From: Sulfurovum sp.
Lineage (GTDB): Bacteria; Campylobacterota; Campylobacteria; Campylobacterales; Sulfurovaceae
Reading direction: 5' to 3'
Length of the DNA stretch: 63,300 nt
Assembly (NCBI GenBank): GCA_027019175.1
Contig: JALUXB010000032.1
Coordinates: forward strand, 1-63,300
The translations under genes were made by a program, and so were the position numbers. Below, in pieces: positions 6,683 through 15,547 of the stretch (position 1 is its first letter; each line of letters opens with the position of its first letter). Under the pieces are notes generated by a model that saw nothing but the letters and a program-made list of their open reading frames with translations, was not told the DNA's origin and searched no databases.

Positions 6683-7951
6683 GTGTTTCTTCACATAGAT
6701 ATCGACAGTTTTTTCGCTTCTGCCGAACGGACAGTAGACCCTTCGCTCGATGGCATTCCCATGGCTGTGGGAAGCCGCAGCAACCTGGAAATCTTTGAAA
6801 AAGAGCGCATCGGGGTAAGGTTGATGGATAACAACAGCGGTGCTTTTGTTGCGCCTGTTTTCTATTCGCAGCGTGAAAAGACATTTGAAGAGTATTTTGT
6901 CGACCATGTTGATGGTGCACGGACAATCAGGGGTATCATCACTTCGGCAAGCTATGAGGCAAGGGCATGCGGGGTAAAAACAGCTATGCCCATCGCGCAG
7001 GCGCTGAAGCTTTGCCCCAAAATGATCGTCATTCCCTCACATTACCGCCTTTACCATACACTCTCACAAAGACTCTACGGCTATATGCAGCGAAACATGC
7101 CACAGGTTGAACAGTTCAGCATCGATGAGTTTTTCGGTGATGTAAGCGGCTGGGTTGCCGATGGAAATGTAACGGAGTTTGCCAAAACACTTCAGGCAGA
7201 GATAAAGGCGGAGTTCGGACTTCCCGTCTCCATTGGCATCGCAAAAGCGAAATGGATCGCCAAACTTGCTACGGAGTCTGCAAAACCTTACGGCGTCTTT
7301 CGTGTCGAAGACATCGATGCCTATATAGAACATATACCTGTCGAAGCTTTCCCAGGCATTGGTAAAGGATTTCAACGCCGTCTTAAAGAACACTACATCA
7401 CTACTCTCGGAGAGGTAAAACGCAACCGGAGTCTGCTATACCGATGGAAGAAACCCGGCATTCAGCTTTACAAACGGGTCACGGGCACAGACGGGGAGGG
7501 GATAGCACAGCGTCCTGCGCGTAAATCCATAGGAATCAGCCGCACCTTTGATGCTATTTATGATGCCAGGGAAGTACGCAGACGCATCATGATCATGGCG
7601 CGGCATATTGCGCATATGGTGATGGAGAAGGAGGTAAATCCTACAAGCTACTACCTGAAAATCAATTATGCAGAGGGGATGAAAGTCAAGCGCACAGAGA
7701 GTGTAAACCGGATTTTCAGTGAAACACTCTTTAAGGATGTATTGACCGGGATGTACGGGAGCATATCGGTACCCCATGCCGGAGCCGTGAAGTTGAGTAT
7801 CAATGTATCCAACTTTTCAGAAATCCAACATAAAACACTCTCTCTGCTCTCTTACAATGCAGACACAGATGCGAAACATCTCAGTGTAGAAGTATGTAAA
7901 CTACGGGAAAAGTTCGGACTGGACATCATTAAAACAGCCAATGAACTTTAA
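6683..7951 (+). CDS. Y-family (DinB/UmuC-like) translesion DNA polymerase
   Basis: The start is most likely GTG 6683, giving a 422-aa protein that begins MFLHIDIDSFFASAERT; the longer open frame overlaps the heme-protein gene. Catalytic acidic residues are in HIDIDSFF near the N-terminus and in QFSIDEFFG. SASYEARACGVKTAMP, SIGIAKAKWIAKLA and FPGIGKGF (helix-hairpin-helix) follow the family. Compared with E. coli DinB there are about 40 extra residues between IPMAVGS and GIITSASYEARA, as in the Campylobacterota version of the family. It should perform error-prone bypass of DNA lesions. No SOS box was recognised. Confidence 0.85.
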   Translation: MFLHIDIDSFFASAERTVDPSLDGIPMAVGSRSNLEIFEKERIGVRLMDNNSGAFVAPVFYSQREKTFEEYFVDHVDGARTIRGIITSASYEARACGVKTAMPIAQALKLCPKMIVIPSHYRLYHTLSQRLYGYMQRNMPQVEQFSIDEFFGDVSGWVADGNVTEFAKTLQAEIKAEFGLPVSIGIAKAKWIAKLATESAKPYGVFRVEDIDAYIEHIPVEAFPGIGKGFQRRLKEHYITTLGEVKRNRSLLYRWKKPGIQLYKRVTGTDGEGIAQRPARKSIGISRTFDAIYDAREVRRRIMIMARHIAHMVMEKEVNPTSYYLKINYAEGMKVKRTESVNRIFSETLFKDVLTGMYGSISVPHAGAVKLSINVSNFSEIQHKTLSLLSYNADTDAKHLSVEVCKLREKFGLDIIKTANEL

Positions 7952-7961
7952 AGTTTTTAAG

Positions 7962-7967
7962 TATAAT
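7962..7967 (+). promoter_or_regulatory. -10 box of the GGDEF-EAL gene, leaderless arrangement
   Basis: TATAAT at 7962-7967 is followed by exactly 6 bases and ATG at 7974. The frame has an earlier ATG at 7941, but this -10 box and the overlap with the upstream gene favour the later start. Confidence 0.55.
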
Positions 7968-7973
7968 AGCCCC

Positions 7974-10283
7974 ATGAATACATTTATTTCAACCCTATGC
8001 GATATTTTTCTTTCCAAAAGCCTTAGAGATGAAAGTCTTGTTGACCGGCTCTATTATCACTCGCGTAGAAGTATGCTTGCATTAAGTGCCTTTACTATCG
8101 GTGTGACCTACTATCTTTACAAAACAATGGGTATACCTATTGTTGTATGGGGAGTTTTTTTGGTCCTGCTCGCATCAGGAAGATGGATGCTTGTAGGGTA
8201 TTATGACAAACACAAACATGACAAGTCGCTTGCACAATGGCACAGGCTCTTCTCCCGTCTGACGATCATTACCGCACTGGCAGTATCTTTATTGGGGTGG
8301 TACTTCATTCCCCATGCTGACACTGTCGACAGGCTGTTTATTATTGCTGCGCTGATGGGAGTTACCGGCGGTGCGATGAATTTACTGTTTCCTGACATTC
8401 GCATGATGCTTGTCTATGTCAGTATTGTACTTTTACCTTTGATCGTTACACTTTTTCTTATGGGAGGTGAACTCAATATATTATTGATGATCCTGCTGAT
8501 TCTTTATTATGTCACGCAACTTATCATTGGGTATAACACCTACCGGCAAAATATGGATGTTATTGCCCATCAGCGGGCTGTCGATAAGGCAAAAAACCAA
8601 CTCTATAAAGAGAGGGAAGCCCTTGAATATTTCTACAAACAGGCACCCATTGGGATCTATTTTTATGATGTGAACCTTGTTGTCACGGACTGTAACGATG
8701 CTTTTTTGGAACTTTTCCATTTAAGAAAAGAGGAGATTGTCGGTGTTGATCTGCATATTCTTCCTGATAACAGCCCCTTACATATTATGACAGATGCTCT
8801 TACCAAAGGGGTACAGCACTATGTCGGCCCCTACCATTCCCTAAAAGGGCTGCACTACTGGATTGATGCACAGGTGTTTCCGCTCCATGACAATAATAAC
8901 AATGTTGTCGGCGGTGTTGTAATGATCGAGAACAAAACCAAAGAGCATGAAGCCAAAAGGATGCTTGAATACCTTGCCATGCATGATCCTCTCACAGGCC
9001 TTTCCAACCGGTATGGGTTCAAAGAGTATATGAAATCGGTCATCAAAGATAAAAAGCATCAAAACACCTGTTCAATGCTTTTCTATCTTGATCTTGACCG
9101 TTTCAAACAGATCAACGATTCCCTTGGACATACCTTTGGCGACCATTTGCTCAAAGCCATTGCCAAACGGTTGAAAGAGATTGTACCACCCGAAGCAAAC
9201 CTGACACGGCTTGGGGGTGATGAATTTGTCATTGTACTGCCCTTTATCTCAGCAAACCCGAATGAGGCAAAAAGAAAAGCAAAAGCGTTTGCGGAAACGA
9301 TACATGAAATATTTGAAACCCCATTCCACCTTGATGGCGTACGTCTTTACATCAAAAGCAGTATCGGTATTGTTCTCATAGAACCGGGGTTTGACAATGT
9401 CGATGAGATCGTCAGGCATGCCGATATCTCTATGTATCAGGCTAAAAAGAAAGGTGAGGATCACATCTCCTTTTACAATAATGAACTGGACAGGGAACGC
9501 AAAGAGGTCTTCGCACTCCAGCAGGATCTTATTCATGCACTTGAGCACGATACATTCGAACTCTATCTCCAGCCGATTGTCACCATTAATGACAATACGG
9601 TAAAAGCAGCAGAAGCACTGATACGATGGCGTCACCCTGAACATGGATTAATGCAGCCGATCGAATTCATTCCTCTTGCCATTGAGCTTGGTGTCATTGG
9701 TGAAATAGGGTGGTGGGTACTGGAGCAGGTCTGTCAAACCATCGATGCATGGAAAAAAAGCGGGGACTGGGATCTTGAATATATCTCTATCAACTTCAAT
9801 GCCAAACAGCTGATTACGGAAGATTTTATTGACCATTTCTTTGCTAAGCTGGAAAAGTACAATGTAGATCCGGAAGATATCAAAATGGAAATTACAGAAA
9901 CCTCTCTTATTGATAATTTTGCTTTGACACAGGAAGTGATCAGAGAGATGCAAAACCGCGGTATCAAGTGTGTCATTGACGATTTCGGCACCGGATACTC
10001 ATCACTCTCCTATCTGAAAAAACTCTCCTTCTCTGTACTCAAGATCGATAAAGAGTTCATTTTCGATCTAGAAAACGATGAAGGTAACAAAACGCTGATT
10101 CGAACGATTGTTGAAATCGCCAGACAGTTTAACTATACCGTTGTTGTAGAAGGCATTGAAAAAGAGGAGCAGCGGGATATCATACGAAAGATAGATGACC
10201 GTCTCAGCTATCAGGGGTATCTGGTCAGTAAACCGATTCCGATAGAAACATTTAAAGAAGAATTTATTAAAAAGAAGAAATAA
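7974..10283 (+). CDS. Membrane-bound PAS-GGDEF-EAL c-di-GMP turnover protein
   Basis: A 769-aa protein. Residues about 37-195 hold five or six hydrophobic membrane segments; a PAS domain follows at about 210-325. The GGDEF domain (about 335-500) has an intact G414-G-D-E-F418 site. The EAL domain (about 515-765) has E547-A-L549 in AEALIRWRHP, plus MEITETSLI and DDFGTGYSS. Both cyclase and phosphodiesterase motifs look intact, so it may make or break c-di-GMP depending on PAS or membrane input. It should sit in the inner membrane. Leaderless translation from 7974 is likely. Confidence 0.9.
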   Translation: MNTFISTLCDIFLSKSLRDESLVDRLYYHSRRSMLALSAFTIGVTYYLYKTMGIPIVVWGVFLVLLASGRWMLVGYYDKHKHDKSLAQWHRLFSRLTIITALAVSLLGWYFIPHADTVDRLFIIAALMGVTGGAMNLLFPDIRMMLVYVSIVLLPLIVTLFLMGGELNILLMILLILYYVTQLIIGYNTYRQNMDVIAHQRAVDKAKNQLYKEREALEYFYKQAPIGIYFYDVNLVVTDCNDAFLELFHLRKEEIVGVDLHILPDNSPLHIMTDALTKGVQHYVGPYHSLKGLHYWIDAQVFPLHDNNNNVVGGVVMIENKTKEHEAKRMLEYLAMHDPLTGLSNRYGFKEYMKSVIKDKKHQNTCSMLFYLDLDRFKQINDSLGHTFGDHLLKAIAKRLKEIVPPEANLTRLGGDEFVIVLPFISANPNEAKRKAKAFAETIHEIFETPFHLDGVRLYIKSSIGIVLIEPGFDNVDEIVRHADISMYQAKKKGEDHISFYNNELDRERKEVFALQQDLIHALEHDTFELYLQPIVTINDNTVKAAEALIRWRHPEHGLMQPIEFIPLAIELGVIGEIGWWVLEQVCQTIDAWKKSGDWDLEYISINFNAKQLITEDFIDHFFAKLEKYNVDPEDIKMEITETSLIDNFALTQEVIREMQNRGIKCVIDDFGTGYSSLSYLKKLSFSVLKIDKEFIFDLENDEGNKTLIRTIVEIARQFNYTVVVEGIEKEEQRDIIRKIDDRLSYQGYLVSKPIPIETFKEEFIKKKK

Positions 10284-10336
10284 AAGAATGCAGCATGTCG
10301 ATCAGAATACGATCTGACCGTCCTGCTGCCTACTTT
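10283..10336. repeat. 54-base repeat, copy 1
   Basis: Starts at the GGDEF-EAL stop codon and matches 10421-10474 over 54 bases with few differences. The right arm of the hairpin is mutated here (TGCTGCCTACTTT). On the minus strand it still encodes the last residues of the Sel1 protein (QQDGQIVF and stop). Between the copies, 10337-10420 carries further inverted repeats such as AAGTCC (10357-10362) with GGACTT (10384-10389). Confidence 0.75.
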
Positions 10337-10420
10337 GATGGGACGCCGCATGAACTAAGTCCATACGGCTACGCTCCGCTGAGGGACTTCTGCAGTCGGC
10401 TCACGCAGCTTTGCTGCTTT

Positions 10421-10474
10421 AAAGAATGCAGCATACCGATCAGAATACGATCTGACCGTCCTGCTGCATTCTTT
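10421..10474. repeat. 54-base repeat, copy 2, with a perfect 13-bp hairpin
   Basis: AAAGAATGCAGCA (10421-10433) pairs perfectly with TGCTGCATTCTTT (10462-10474). A short inner stem TCAGA/TCTGA lies in the loop. The copy contains the 3' end and stop codon of the minus-strand Sel1 gene. It could act as a terminator for that gene or for the convergent GGDEF-EAL gene, or be a dispersed repetitive palindrome. Confidence 0.75.
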
Positions 10475-11024
10475 GGATAATCCCCTTGGCTTTTTCGTGG
10501 CCCTGGTAGGCGGCTTTTCGGCACCACTCAATGGCTTTTTCTTTGTCCTCTTCACAACCGAGCCCAAGGTCGTAAAGCGCACCAAGGTTGAACTGTGCAG
10601 AGGCATTGCCTGCTTCAGCAGCCTTTTTGAAAAGAATAAAGGCTTTTCTTGGATCTTGTTCTACACCCCGTCCCTCTTTGTACATGGCGCCAAGGTTGTT
10701 GAACGCTTCAATGTTGCCGCGTTTGGCCGCTTCTTCATACCAGAAGGCTGCTTCGGAAAAGTTCTGTTCACAGCCGTCACCGTTTTCGAGCATCAGCGCC
10801 ACTTCAAACTGTGCCAGAGGCACTTCACGGGTTGCTGCTTCAAGGTAGTTCGCAAAGGCTTTCTTATCATCCTTTTCCACACCCAAACCTCTGAAGTAAA
10901 GAAACCCGAGATAGTAGAAACTTGTCGGCTCTTTCTGCTCGGCCAGGGCAGAGTAGAGCACAAAGGCTTTGTCGTATTCTTTTGCCAATAGTGTGTTGTA
11001 GGCTTCCTGTACTTGTGCTTGCAT
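10440..11024 (-). CDS. Sel1-like tetratricopeptide repeat protein
   Basis: A 194-aa protein starting at ATG 11024, one base after the valS stop (TAAGATG). It consists of about five Sel1 repeats with the consensus A...LG.LY..G.GVE.D..KA: ALMLENGDGCEQNFSEA, LGAMYKEGRGVEQDPRKA and LGALYDLGLGCEEDKEKA are the clearest. Sel1 proteins are solenoid scaffolds for protein-protein contact. No signal peptide is visible. It is co-transcribed downstream of valS. Its last residues lie inside a duplicated 54-base palindromic repeat. Confidence 0.85.
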   Translation of the reverse strand: MQAQVQEAYNTLLAKEYDKAFVLYSALAEQKEPTSFYYLGFLYFRGLGVEKDDKKAFANYLEAATREVPLAQFEVALMLENGDGCEQNFSEAAFWYEEAAKRGNIEAFNNLGAMYKEGRGVEQDPRKAFILFKKAAEAGNASAQFNLGALYDLGLGCEEDKEKAIEWCRKAAYQGHEKAKGIIQRMQQDGQIVF

Positions 11025-11025
11025 C

Positions 11026-13659
11026 TTAGGCACCAAACCCTTTCAGCTCACTCTCGACTTTCTCGAGTTTCGCCTGCGCTTCTTCCAGCGCTTTTTTGTT
11101 TTCGGAAATGACCTTTTCGGGTGCATTGGCAACGAATTTTTCATTGTTTAGCATACCGCTTAGTTTTGCTATCTCTTTTTCAAGTTTCTCTTTCTGCTTT
11201 GTCAGCTTGCTGATGATGGCACTCATATCGATGTCATCGGTAGAGATCATACTCTCCAGTGAATCTGAAACGTCAGTCACACAGTTTGGCAGCTTCTCTT
11301 CGACAAATTCAACTTCATCGACTTTTGCCAGTTTTTCGATAAACGGTTTAAGCAGTGCAGTATCTACCGGTTTGTTGAACTTCACTGCCGCTTTTTCAAT
11401 ACGCTGGTTGCCTTTCTCGATGAGTGTCTTACAGCGTCTCAGAGAAACAATGGCTTCAATAGCAAGATTGAACTGCTCTGCGATATTTTCATCTATCTTG
11501 GTTACTTTCGGGTAGGACTTGACCATAATGGAAGTGCTCTCCTCAAGTTCCGTACCCGAGAGTCTCTGGTAGAGGTTTTCGGTAATGAACGGCATAAAAG
11601 GGTGCAGCAGTTTAAGTGACTCTTTGAAGATACTACCGAGCTCACCGACGCTCTCTTTGCTTGCTTTGCTTAGCTCGATACCCCAGTCACAGAACTCTCC
11701 CCACATGAAGCGGTAGAGTGTCGTTGCCGCGTCATTGAAGCGGTAGACATCCATGAACTCACGGGTCTCTTTGACAGCAAGGTTGAAGCGTGAGAGCATG
11801 TAGCGTCCCAGCGGTGTTTTGATGTTCTCCTGTGTCAGGTCTTCGAACGTATCCTGGTTCATCTGTAAGTAATTGGCTGCATTGAAAAGCTTGTTGGTGA
11901 AGTTACGGCTCTGCTCAAGCTTCTCTTCACTCAGCTTAATGTCACGCCCCTGAACGGCAAGGACAGCCAGCGTAAAGCGCAGTGCATCGGCAGAATACTT
12001 CTCTATCATTACGAGCGGATCGATGACATTGCCCTTGGACTTGCTCATCTTCTCGCCCTTTTCATCTTTGACGAGTGCATGCAGATAAATGTCTTTAAAC
12101 GGCAGTTCACCGGTAATGTTGTCACCCATCATCAGCATACGTGCCACCCAGAAGAAGAGGATGTCAAACCCGGTAATGAGCAGCTGGTTGGGGTAAAACT
12201 CTTCCATATCGCTCTCGAACCACTTGAGATTTTTGAACGCTTCTCCATTGCCCCAGCCAAGGGTTGAGAACGGCCAGAGTCCGGAGCTGAACCATGTGTC
12301 AAGCACATCCTGATCCTGATGTATATTGCTCGAACCGCATTTGATACACTGGGTCGGCGTCTCACCCTCAAAGGCGAACTCTGCCCCACAGTCGTCACAG
12401 TACATGACAGGGATCTGATGTCCCCACCAGAGCTGTCTGGAGATACACCAGTCACGCAGGTCGTTCATCCATGCGTTATAGGAGTTGATCCAGTGGCTTG
12501 GGAAGAATTTCGCCTCGCCTGCGTTTACCTTTTCGATGGAGGACTTGGCAAACTCTTTTTTGACAAACCACTGCTTGGAGATGTAGGGCTCGACAACATT
12601 CTTACAGCGGTAGCAGTGGCCCACCTGATGCTGGTGATCCTCCACCTTTTCCACAAAGCCTTCGGCCTCGAGTTTCTCCATGATCTTCTCACGTGCCTCA
12701 AGGCGCTCCATCCCCTCAAACTCACCGCAGTGCTCGTTGAGGATACCGTTCTCATCAAAGATCGTGATGAATTCAAGATTATGACGCTTACCCACTTCGT
12801 AGTCATTGGGGTCGTGTGCCGGGGTGACTTTAACAAATCCGGTACCAAACTCCATATCGACATGCTCATCGGCAATGATCTCCACTTCACGGTCAATGAG
12901 CGGGAGTTTGACCTTTTTGCCAATGAGATGCTTGTAGCGTTCATCAGCAGGGTTGACCATGACTGCCGTATCACCAAAGTAGGTCTCAGGACGCGTCGTC
13001 GCTACGACCACCACGCCTGAACCGTCTGTCAGCGGATAGCGGATGTGGTAGAGTTTGCCCGCATGGTCTTCATACTCCACTTCGATGTCAGAGAGTGCGC
13101 CGTCATGGGTACACCAGTTGATCATGTAGTTGCCACGGACAATGTAGCCGTTGTCGTACATCTGTTTGAAGGCTTTCTTGACCGCATTGGCAAGCCCCTC
13201 ATCCATCGTAAAGCGTTCACGGCTCCAGGCAGGGGAGACACCAAGCTTTCGCAACTGCTTGGTAATGGCATTGCCGGAGCTGTCTTTCTGCTGCCAGGCC
13301 CGTTCAAGGAATGCCTCACGTCCTATCTCTTCTTTGGTCGTCCCTTCCGCAAGCAGCTGCTTTTCAACAACATTCTGTGTCGCGATACCGGCATGGTCGG
13401 TTCCCGGCTGCCAGAGGGTTTTGTAACCGTCCATACGCTTGTAGCGGACAATAACATCTTGCAGGGTAAAGGTCAGCCCGTGCCCAATGTGCAAATGTCC
13501 GGTAACATTGGGAGGCGGCATCATGATACAGAAGTTCTTTCCCTCTTCCTGAATGGCTTCGTTGCCGCCTACTTCAAAATAGCCACGCTCTTCCCAGAGC
13601 TTGTAGTATTTTTCTTCTATCTCTTTGGGGTTGTATACGTTCTTCTTTGTTTCGCTCAC
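11026..13659 (-). CDS. valS: Valyl-tRNA synthetase
   Basis: An 877-aa protein starting at GTG 13659 with AAGGA just upstream; the frame is open further but the extra N-terminus is not enzyme-like. It charges tRNA-Val. Class I signatures are present: PPPNVTGHLHIGHGL (HIGH) and GEKMSKSKGN (KMSKS), with the editing domain between (TTRPETYFGDTAV). Zinc-type cysteines are seen in CYRCKN and CDDCGAEF. The C-terminus is the usual valyl coiled coil. Length is normal. The Sel1 gene follows 1 base downstream. Confidence 0.95.
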   Translation of the reverse strand: MSETKKNVYNPKEIEEKYYKLWEERGYFEVGGNEAIQEEGKNFCIMMPPPNVTGHLHIGHGLTFTLQDVIVRYKRMDGYKTLWQPGTDHAGIATQNVVEKQLLAEGTTKEEIGREAFLERAWQQKDSSGNAITKQLRKLGVSPAWSRERFTMDEGLANAVKKAFKQMYDNGYIVRGNYMINWCTHDGALSDIEVEYEDHAGKLYHIRYPLTDGSGVVVVATTRPETYFGDTAVMVNPADERYKHLIGKKVKLPLIDREVEIIADEHVDMEFGTGFVKVTPAHDPNDYEVGKRHNLEFITIFDENGILNEHCGEFEGMERLEAREKIMEKLEAEGFVEKVEDHQHQVGHCYRCKNVVEPYISKQWFVKKEFAKSSIEKVNAGEAKFFPSHWINSYNAWMNDLRDWCISRQLWWGHQIPVMYCDDCGAEFAFEGETPTQCIKCGSSNIHQDQDVLDTWFSSGLWPFSTLGWGNGEAFKNLKWFESDMEEFYPNQLLITGFDILFFWVARMLMMGDNITGELPFKDIYLHALVKDEKGEKMSKSKGNVIDPLVMIEKYSADALRFTLAVLAVQGRDIKLSEEKLEQSRNFTNKLFNAANYLQMNQDTFEDLTQENIKTPLGRYMLSRFNLAVKETREFMDVYRFNDAATTLYRFMWGEFCDWGIELSKASKESVGELGSIFKESLKLLHPFMPFITENLYQRLSGTELEESTSIMVKSYPKVTKIDENIAEQFNLAIEAIVSLRRCKTLIEKGNQRIEKAAVKFNKPVDTALLKPFIEKLAKVDEVEFVEEKLPNCVTDVSDSLESMISTDDIDMSAIISKLTKQKEKLEKEIAKLSGMLNNEKFVANAPEKVISENKKALEEAQAKLEKVESELKGFGA

Positions 13660-13828
13660 AAATGATCCTTCTAAATCCGTACAATAGCGTAGCGGACGCA
13701 TATAATTGTCGCGATTATACCCAAAGGGGACTAAAAGCCGGAATAGTTGGAGAAATCTTCTATCTAAAAATAAAATTCTGGAATTGTGGAATGCGGAACT
13801 ACGCACTATTATATAAATGGATTCAAAA

Positions 13829-13846
13829 GGTGCGTGATTACGCACC
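13829..13846 (-). terminator. Palindrome downstream of nhaA, likely terminator
   Basis: GGTGCGT and ACGCACC form a perfect 7-bp stem with a 4-base loop. Read on the minus strand it follows the nhaA stop and is followed by CTTTTG, so it can act as a terminator. The same GTAGGGTGCGT...ACGCACC motif recurs at 38263-38286, so it is also a member of a dispersed palindrome family. Confidence 0.5.
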
Positions 13847-13851
13847 CTACC

Positions 13852-15039
13852 TTATTTGGTATGCACTTGTTTAGATGCTACCTTCAACACAACATACCCC
13901 GCTATCCCAGAAAAGAGCGAGCCCAGCAGGATGGCGAGTTTGTCCGCGTAGGCAAAGAGGTCGGTATCACCAAAGGCGAGGGTGTCAACAAAGAGGCTCA
14001 TGGTAAAGCCGATGCCTGTCAGGAGCGCTACACCGTAGAGCTGGAGCCAGGTACTGTCTTTGGGGAGTTTGGCAATACCTGCTTTTATGGCAATAAAAGA
14101 GAATGTGAACACGCCAAGCTGCTTACCGATGAAGAGTCCAGCCATGATGCCAAGGGGTACTGTCTCTTTCATGCCTCCCGGAGAGATGCCGCCAAGGTCG
14201 ACACCGGCGTTGACAAAGGCAAAGAGCGGCAGGATGAGCAGGGCTACCCAGTAGTGCAGGTCATGTTCGAGCTGATGGGCGATGGAGAAGGTGTTCCCCT
14301 CTTTGTCTTTGGAACGAAGCGGAATAAAGAAGGCAAGTGCCACACCCGCAAGGGTTGCGTGCACACCCGACTTGAGCACACTCACCCATAGAATGACACC
14401 TACCATCATATAGGCGGCTTTGCGCACCACCCCCATACGGTTCATGATGAAGAGTACTACCAATGAGGCTGCAGCAACAGCGATGGAAAGCGTAGAAAGC
14501 TCCTGTGTATAGAAGAGGGCAATAATGACAATGGCACCCAGGTCATCGATGATCGCCAGTGCCATGAGAAAGATCTTCAGTGATACAGGTACACGTTTCC
14601 CAAGCAGGGAGAGGATGCCAAGGGCAAACGCAATATCTGTTGCCGTAGGGATCGCCCAGCCCTGCATGGCAAACGCATCGCCGCGGTTAAAAGCGATGAA
14701 TACCAGTGCCGGTACCAGCATACCCCCGACAGCGGCAATGCCCGGCAGAGCTATCTGGGAAAGCGATGAAAGATGTCCTTCCATCACTTCACGTTTGATC
14801 TCCAGTCCTACAAGCAGGAAGAAGATGGCCATCAGTCCGTCGTTAACCCAGAGGAGAAGGGGTTTTGCAATGTGCAATGCCCCAATACGGATTTCCACAG
14901 GCGTATGTAGAAATCCCATATAGTAATGGGAAAGGGGACTGTTCTGTAAAATGAGAGCGGCAATGGTCACCACGATCAAAAGTATCCCGGGGAAAGCGTC
15001 TTTCTTGATAAAATCATGGATATAATGTGTCGTTGTCAT
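13852..15039 (-). CDS. nhaA: NhaA-type Na+/H+ antiporter
   Basis: A 395-aa inner-membrane protein of normal NhaA length with about twelve hydrophobic segments. It exchanges internal Na+ for external H+ for pH and salt control. The ion-binding Asp pair is seen in ALAIIDDLGAIVIIALFYT, and NDGLMAIFFLLVGLEIKRE and GWAIPTATDIAFALGIL are characteristic. It is transcribed alone, with a hairpin after the stop. A marine or saline habitat would fit, but NhaA is widespread. Confidence 0.95.
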   Translation of the reverse strand: MTTTHYIHDFIKKDAFPGILLIVVTIAALILQNSPLSHYYMGFLHTPVEIRIGALHIAKPLLLWVNDGLMAIFFLLVGLEIKREVMEGHLSSLSQIALPGIAAVGGMLVPALVFIAFNRGDAFAMQGWAIPTATDIAFALGILSLLGKRVPVSLKIFLMALAIIDDLGAIVIIALFYTQELSTLSIAVAAASLVVLFIMNRMGVVRKAAYMMVGVILWVSVLKSGVHATLAGVALAFFIPLRSKDKEGNTFSIAHQLEHDLHYWVALLILPLFAFVNAGVDLGGISPGGMKETVPLGIMAGLFIGKQLGVFTFSFIAIKAGIAKLPKDSTWLQLYGVALLTGIGFTMSLFVDTLAFGDTDLFAYADKLAILLGSLFSGIAGYVVLKVASKQVHTK

Positions 15040-15147
15040 AGTTACCTCTTTAGTAAGAATGGGTTATTGTAACAAAATTGCGTGTAAATGTTGACAAACG
15101 CAGCAGAATGAAATACAATATCTTCAAATTACCCTGAAGGAACAGAG

Positions 15148-15342
15148 ATGAAAGAAAAAATTGAAAAAGTGATTAAAAAGATTGAAGATTCAGACAAGAT
15201 CGATGCAGAGCAGAAACCTTTAATTATCCAAAAGATCAAAGAGTGGAAAGAGGAAGATGAAGCGATCAGTGAAATTGTACTGAAACTGGAAAACTGGTGG
15301 CTTGAGCTTGAACCGATCTTTGCGGAGATGGGACTTGTCTAA
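15148..15342 (+). CDS. Small charged helical protein of unknown function
   Basis: A 64-aa protein beginning MKEKIEKVIKKIEDSDKID with AAGGAAC upstream. It is very rich in Lys, Glu and Ile and probably folds as two helices; the end LENWWLELEPIFAEMGLV is more hydrophobic. No family is recognised. It overlaps the next small gene by 8 bases, so the two are probably a pair. Confidence 0.6.
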   Translation: MKEKIEKVIKKIEDSDKIDAEQKPLIIQKIKEWKEEDEAISEIVLKLENWWLELEPIFAEMGLV

Positions 15343-15544
15343 AGAGAAACCTGTCATTGAAACCCAATTTCTCAAAGAGAAGCACTGGGTACCCACCACA
15401 CGAAGCGAGGCATTGAAGATCATTCTTGACGAAATGCCCCAAACCGATGCCGAACCGACACTGAACTATCTTCTTTCAGAAACAAAAAAAGGCATTACCG
15501 TAACCCTCGGTGAGTGCCGTTTCAGAGCCCTTCAGACAGCATAA
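15335..15544 (+). CDS. Small protein of unknown function
   Basis: A 69-aa protein if it starts at TTG 15335, which overlaps the preceding stop and has GGAG at 15324-15327 at a good distance; the ATG at 15302 would need a 41-base overlap. It reads SKEKPVIETQFLKEKHWVPT, later LSETKKGITVTLGECRFRAL. A soluble cytosolic protein is likely, with no recognised domain. Its partner upstream is the Lys/Glu-rich 64-aa protein. Confidence 0.5.
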   Translation: MSKEKPVIETQFLKEKHWVPTTRSEALKIILDEMPQTDAEPTLNYLLSETKKGITVTLGECRFRALQTA

Positions 15545-15547
15545 ACC

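Noticed and set aside
10295-10480. 61-residue open frame with two RIRSDRPAA blocks
   Set aside because: It consists only of the two 54-base repeats and the palindromic sequence between them, has no Shine-Dalgarno sequence and ends in the convergent gene.
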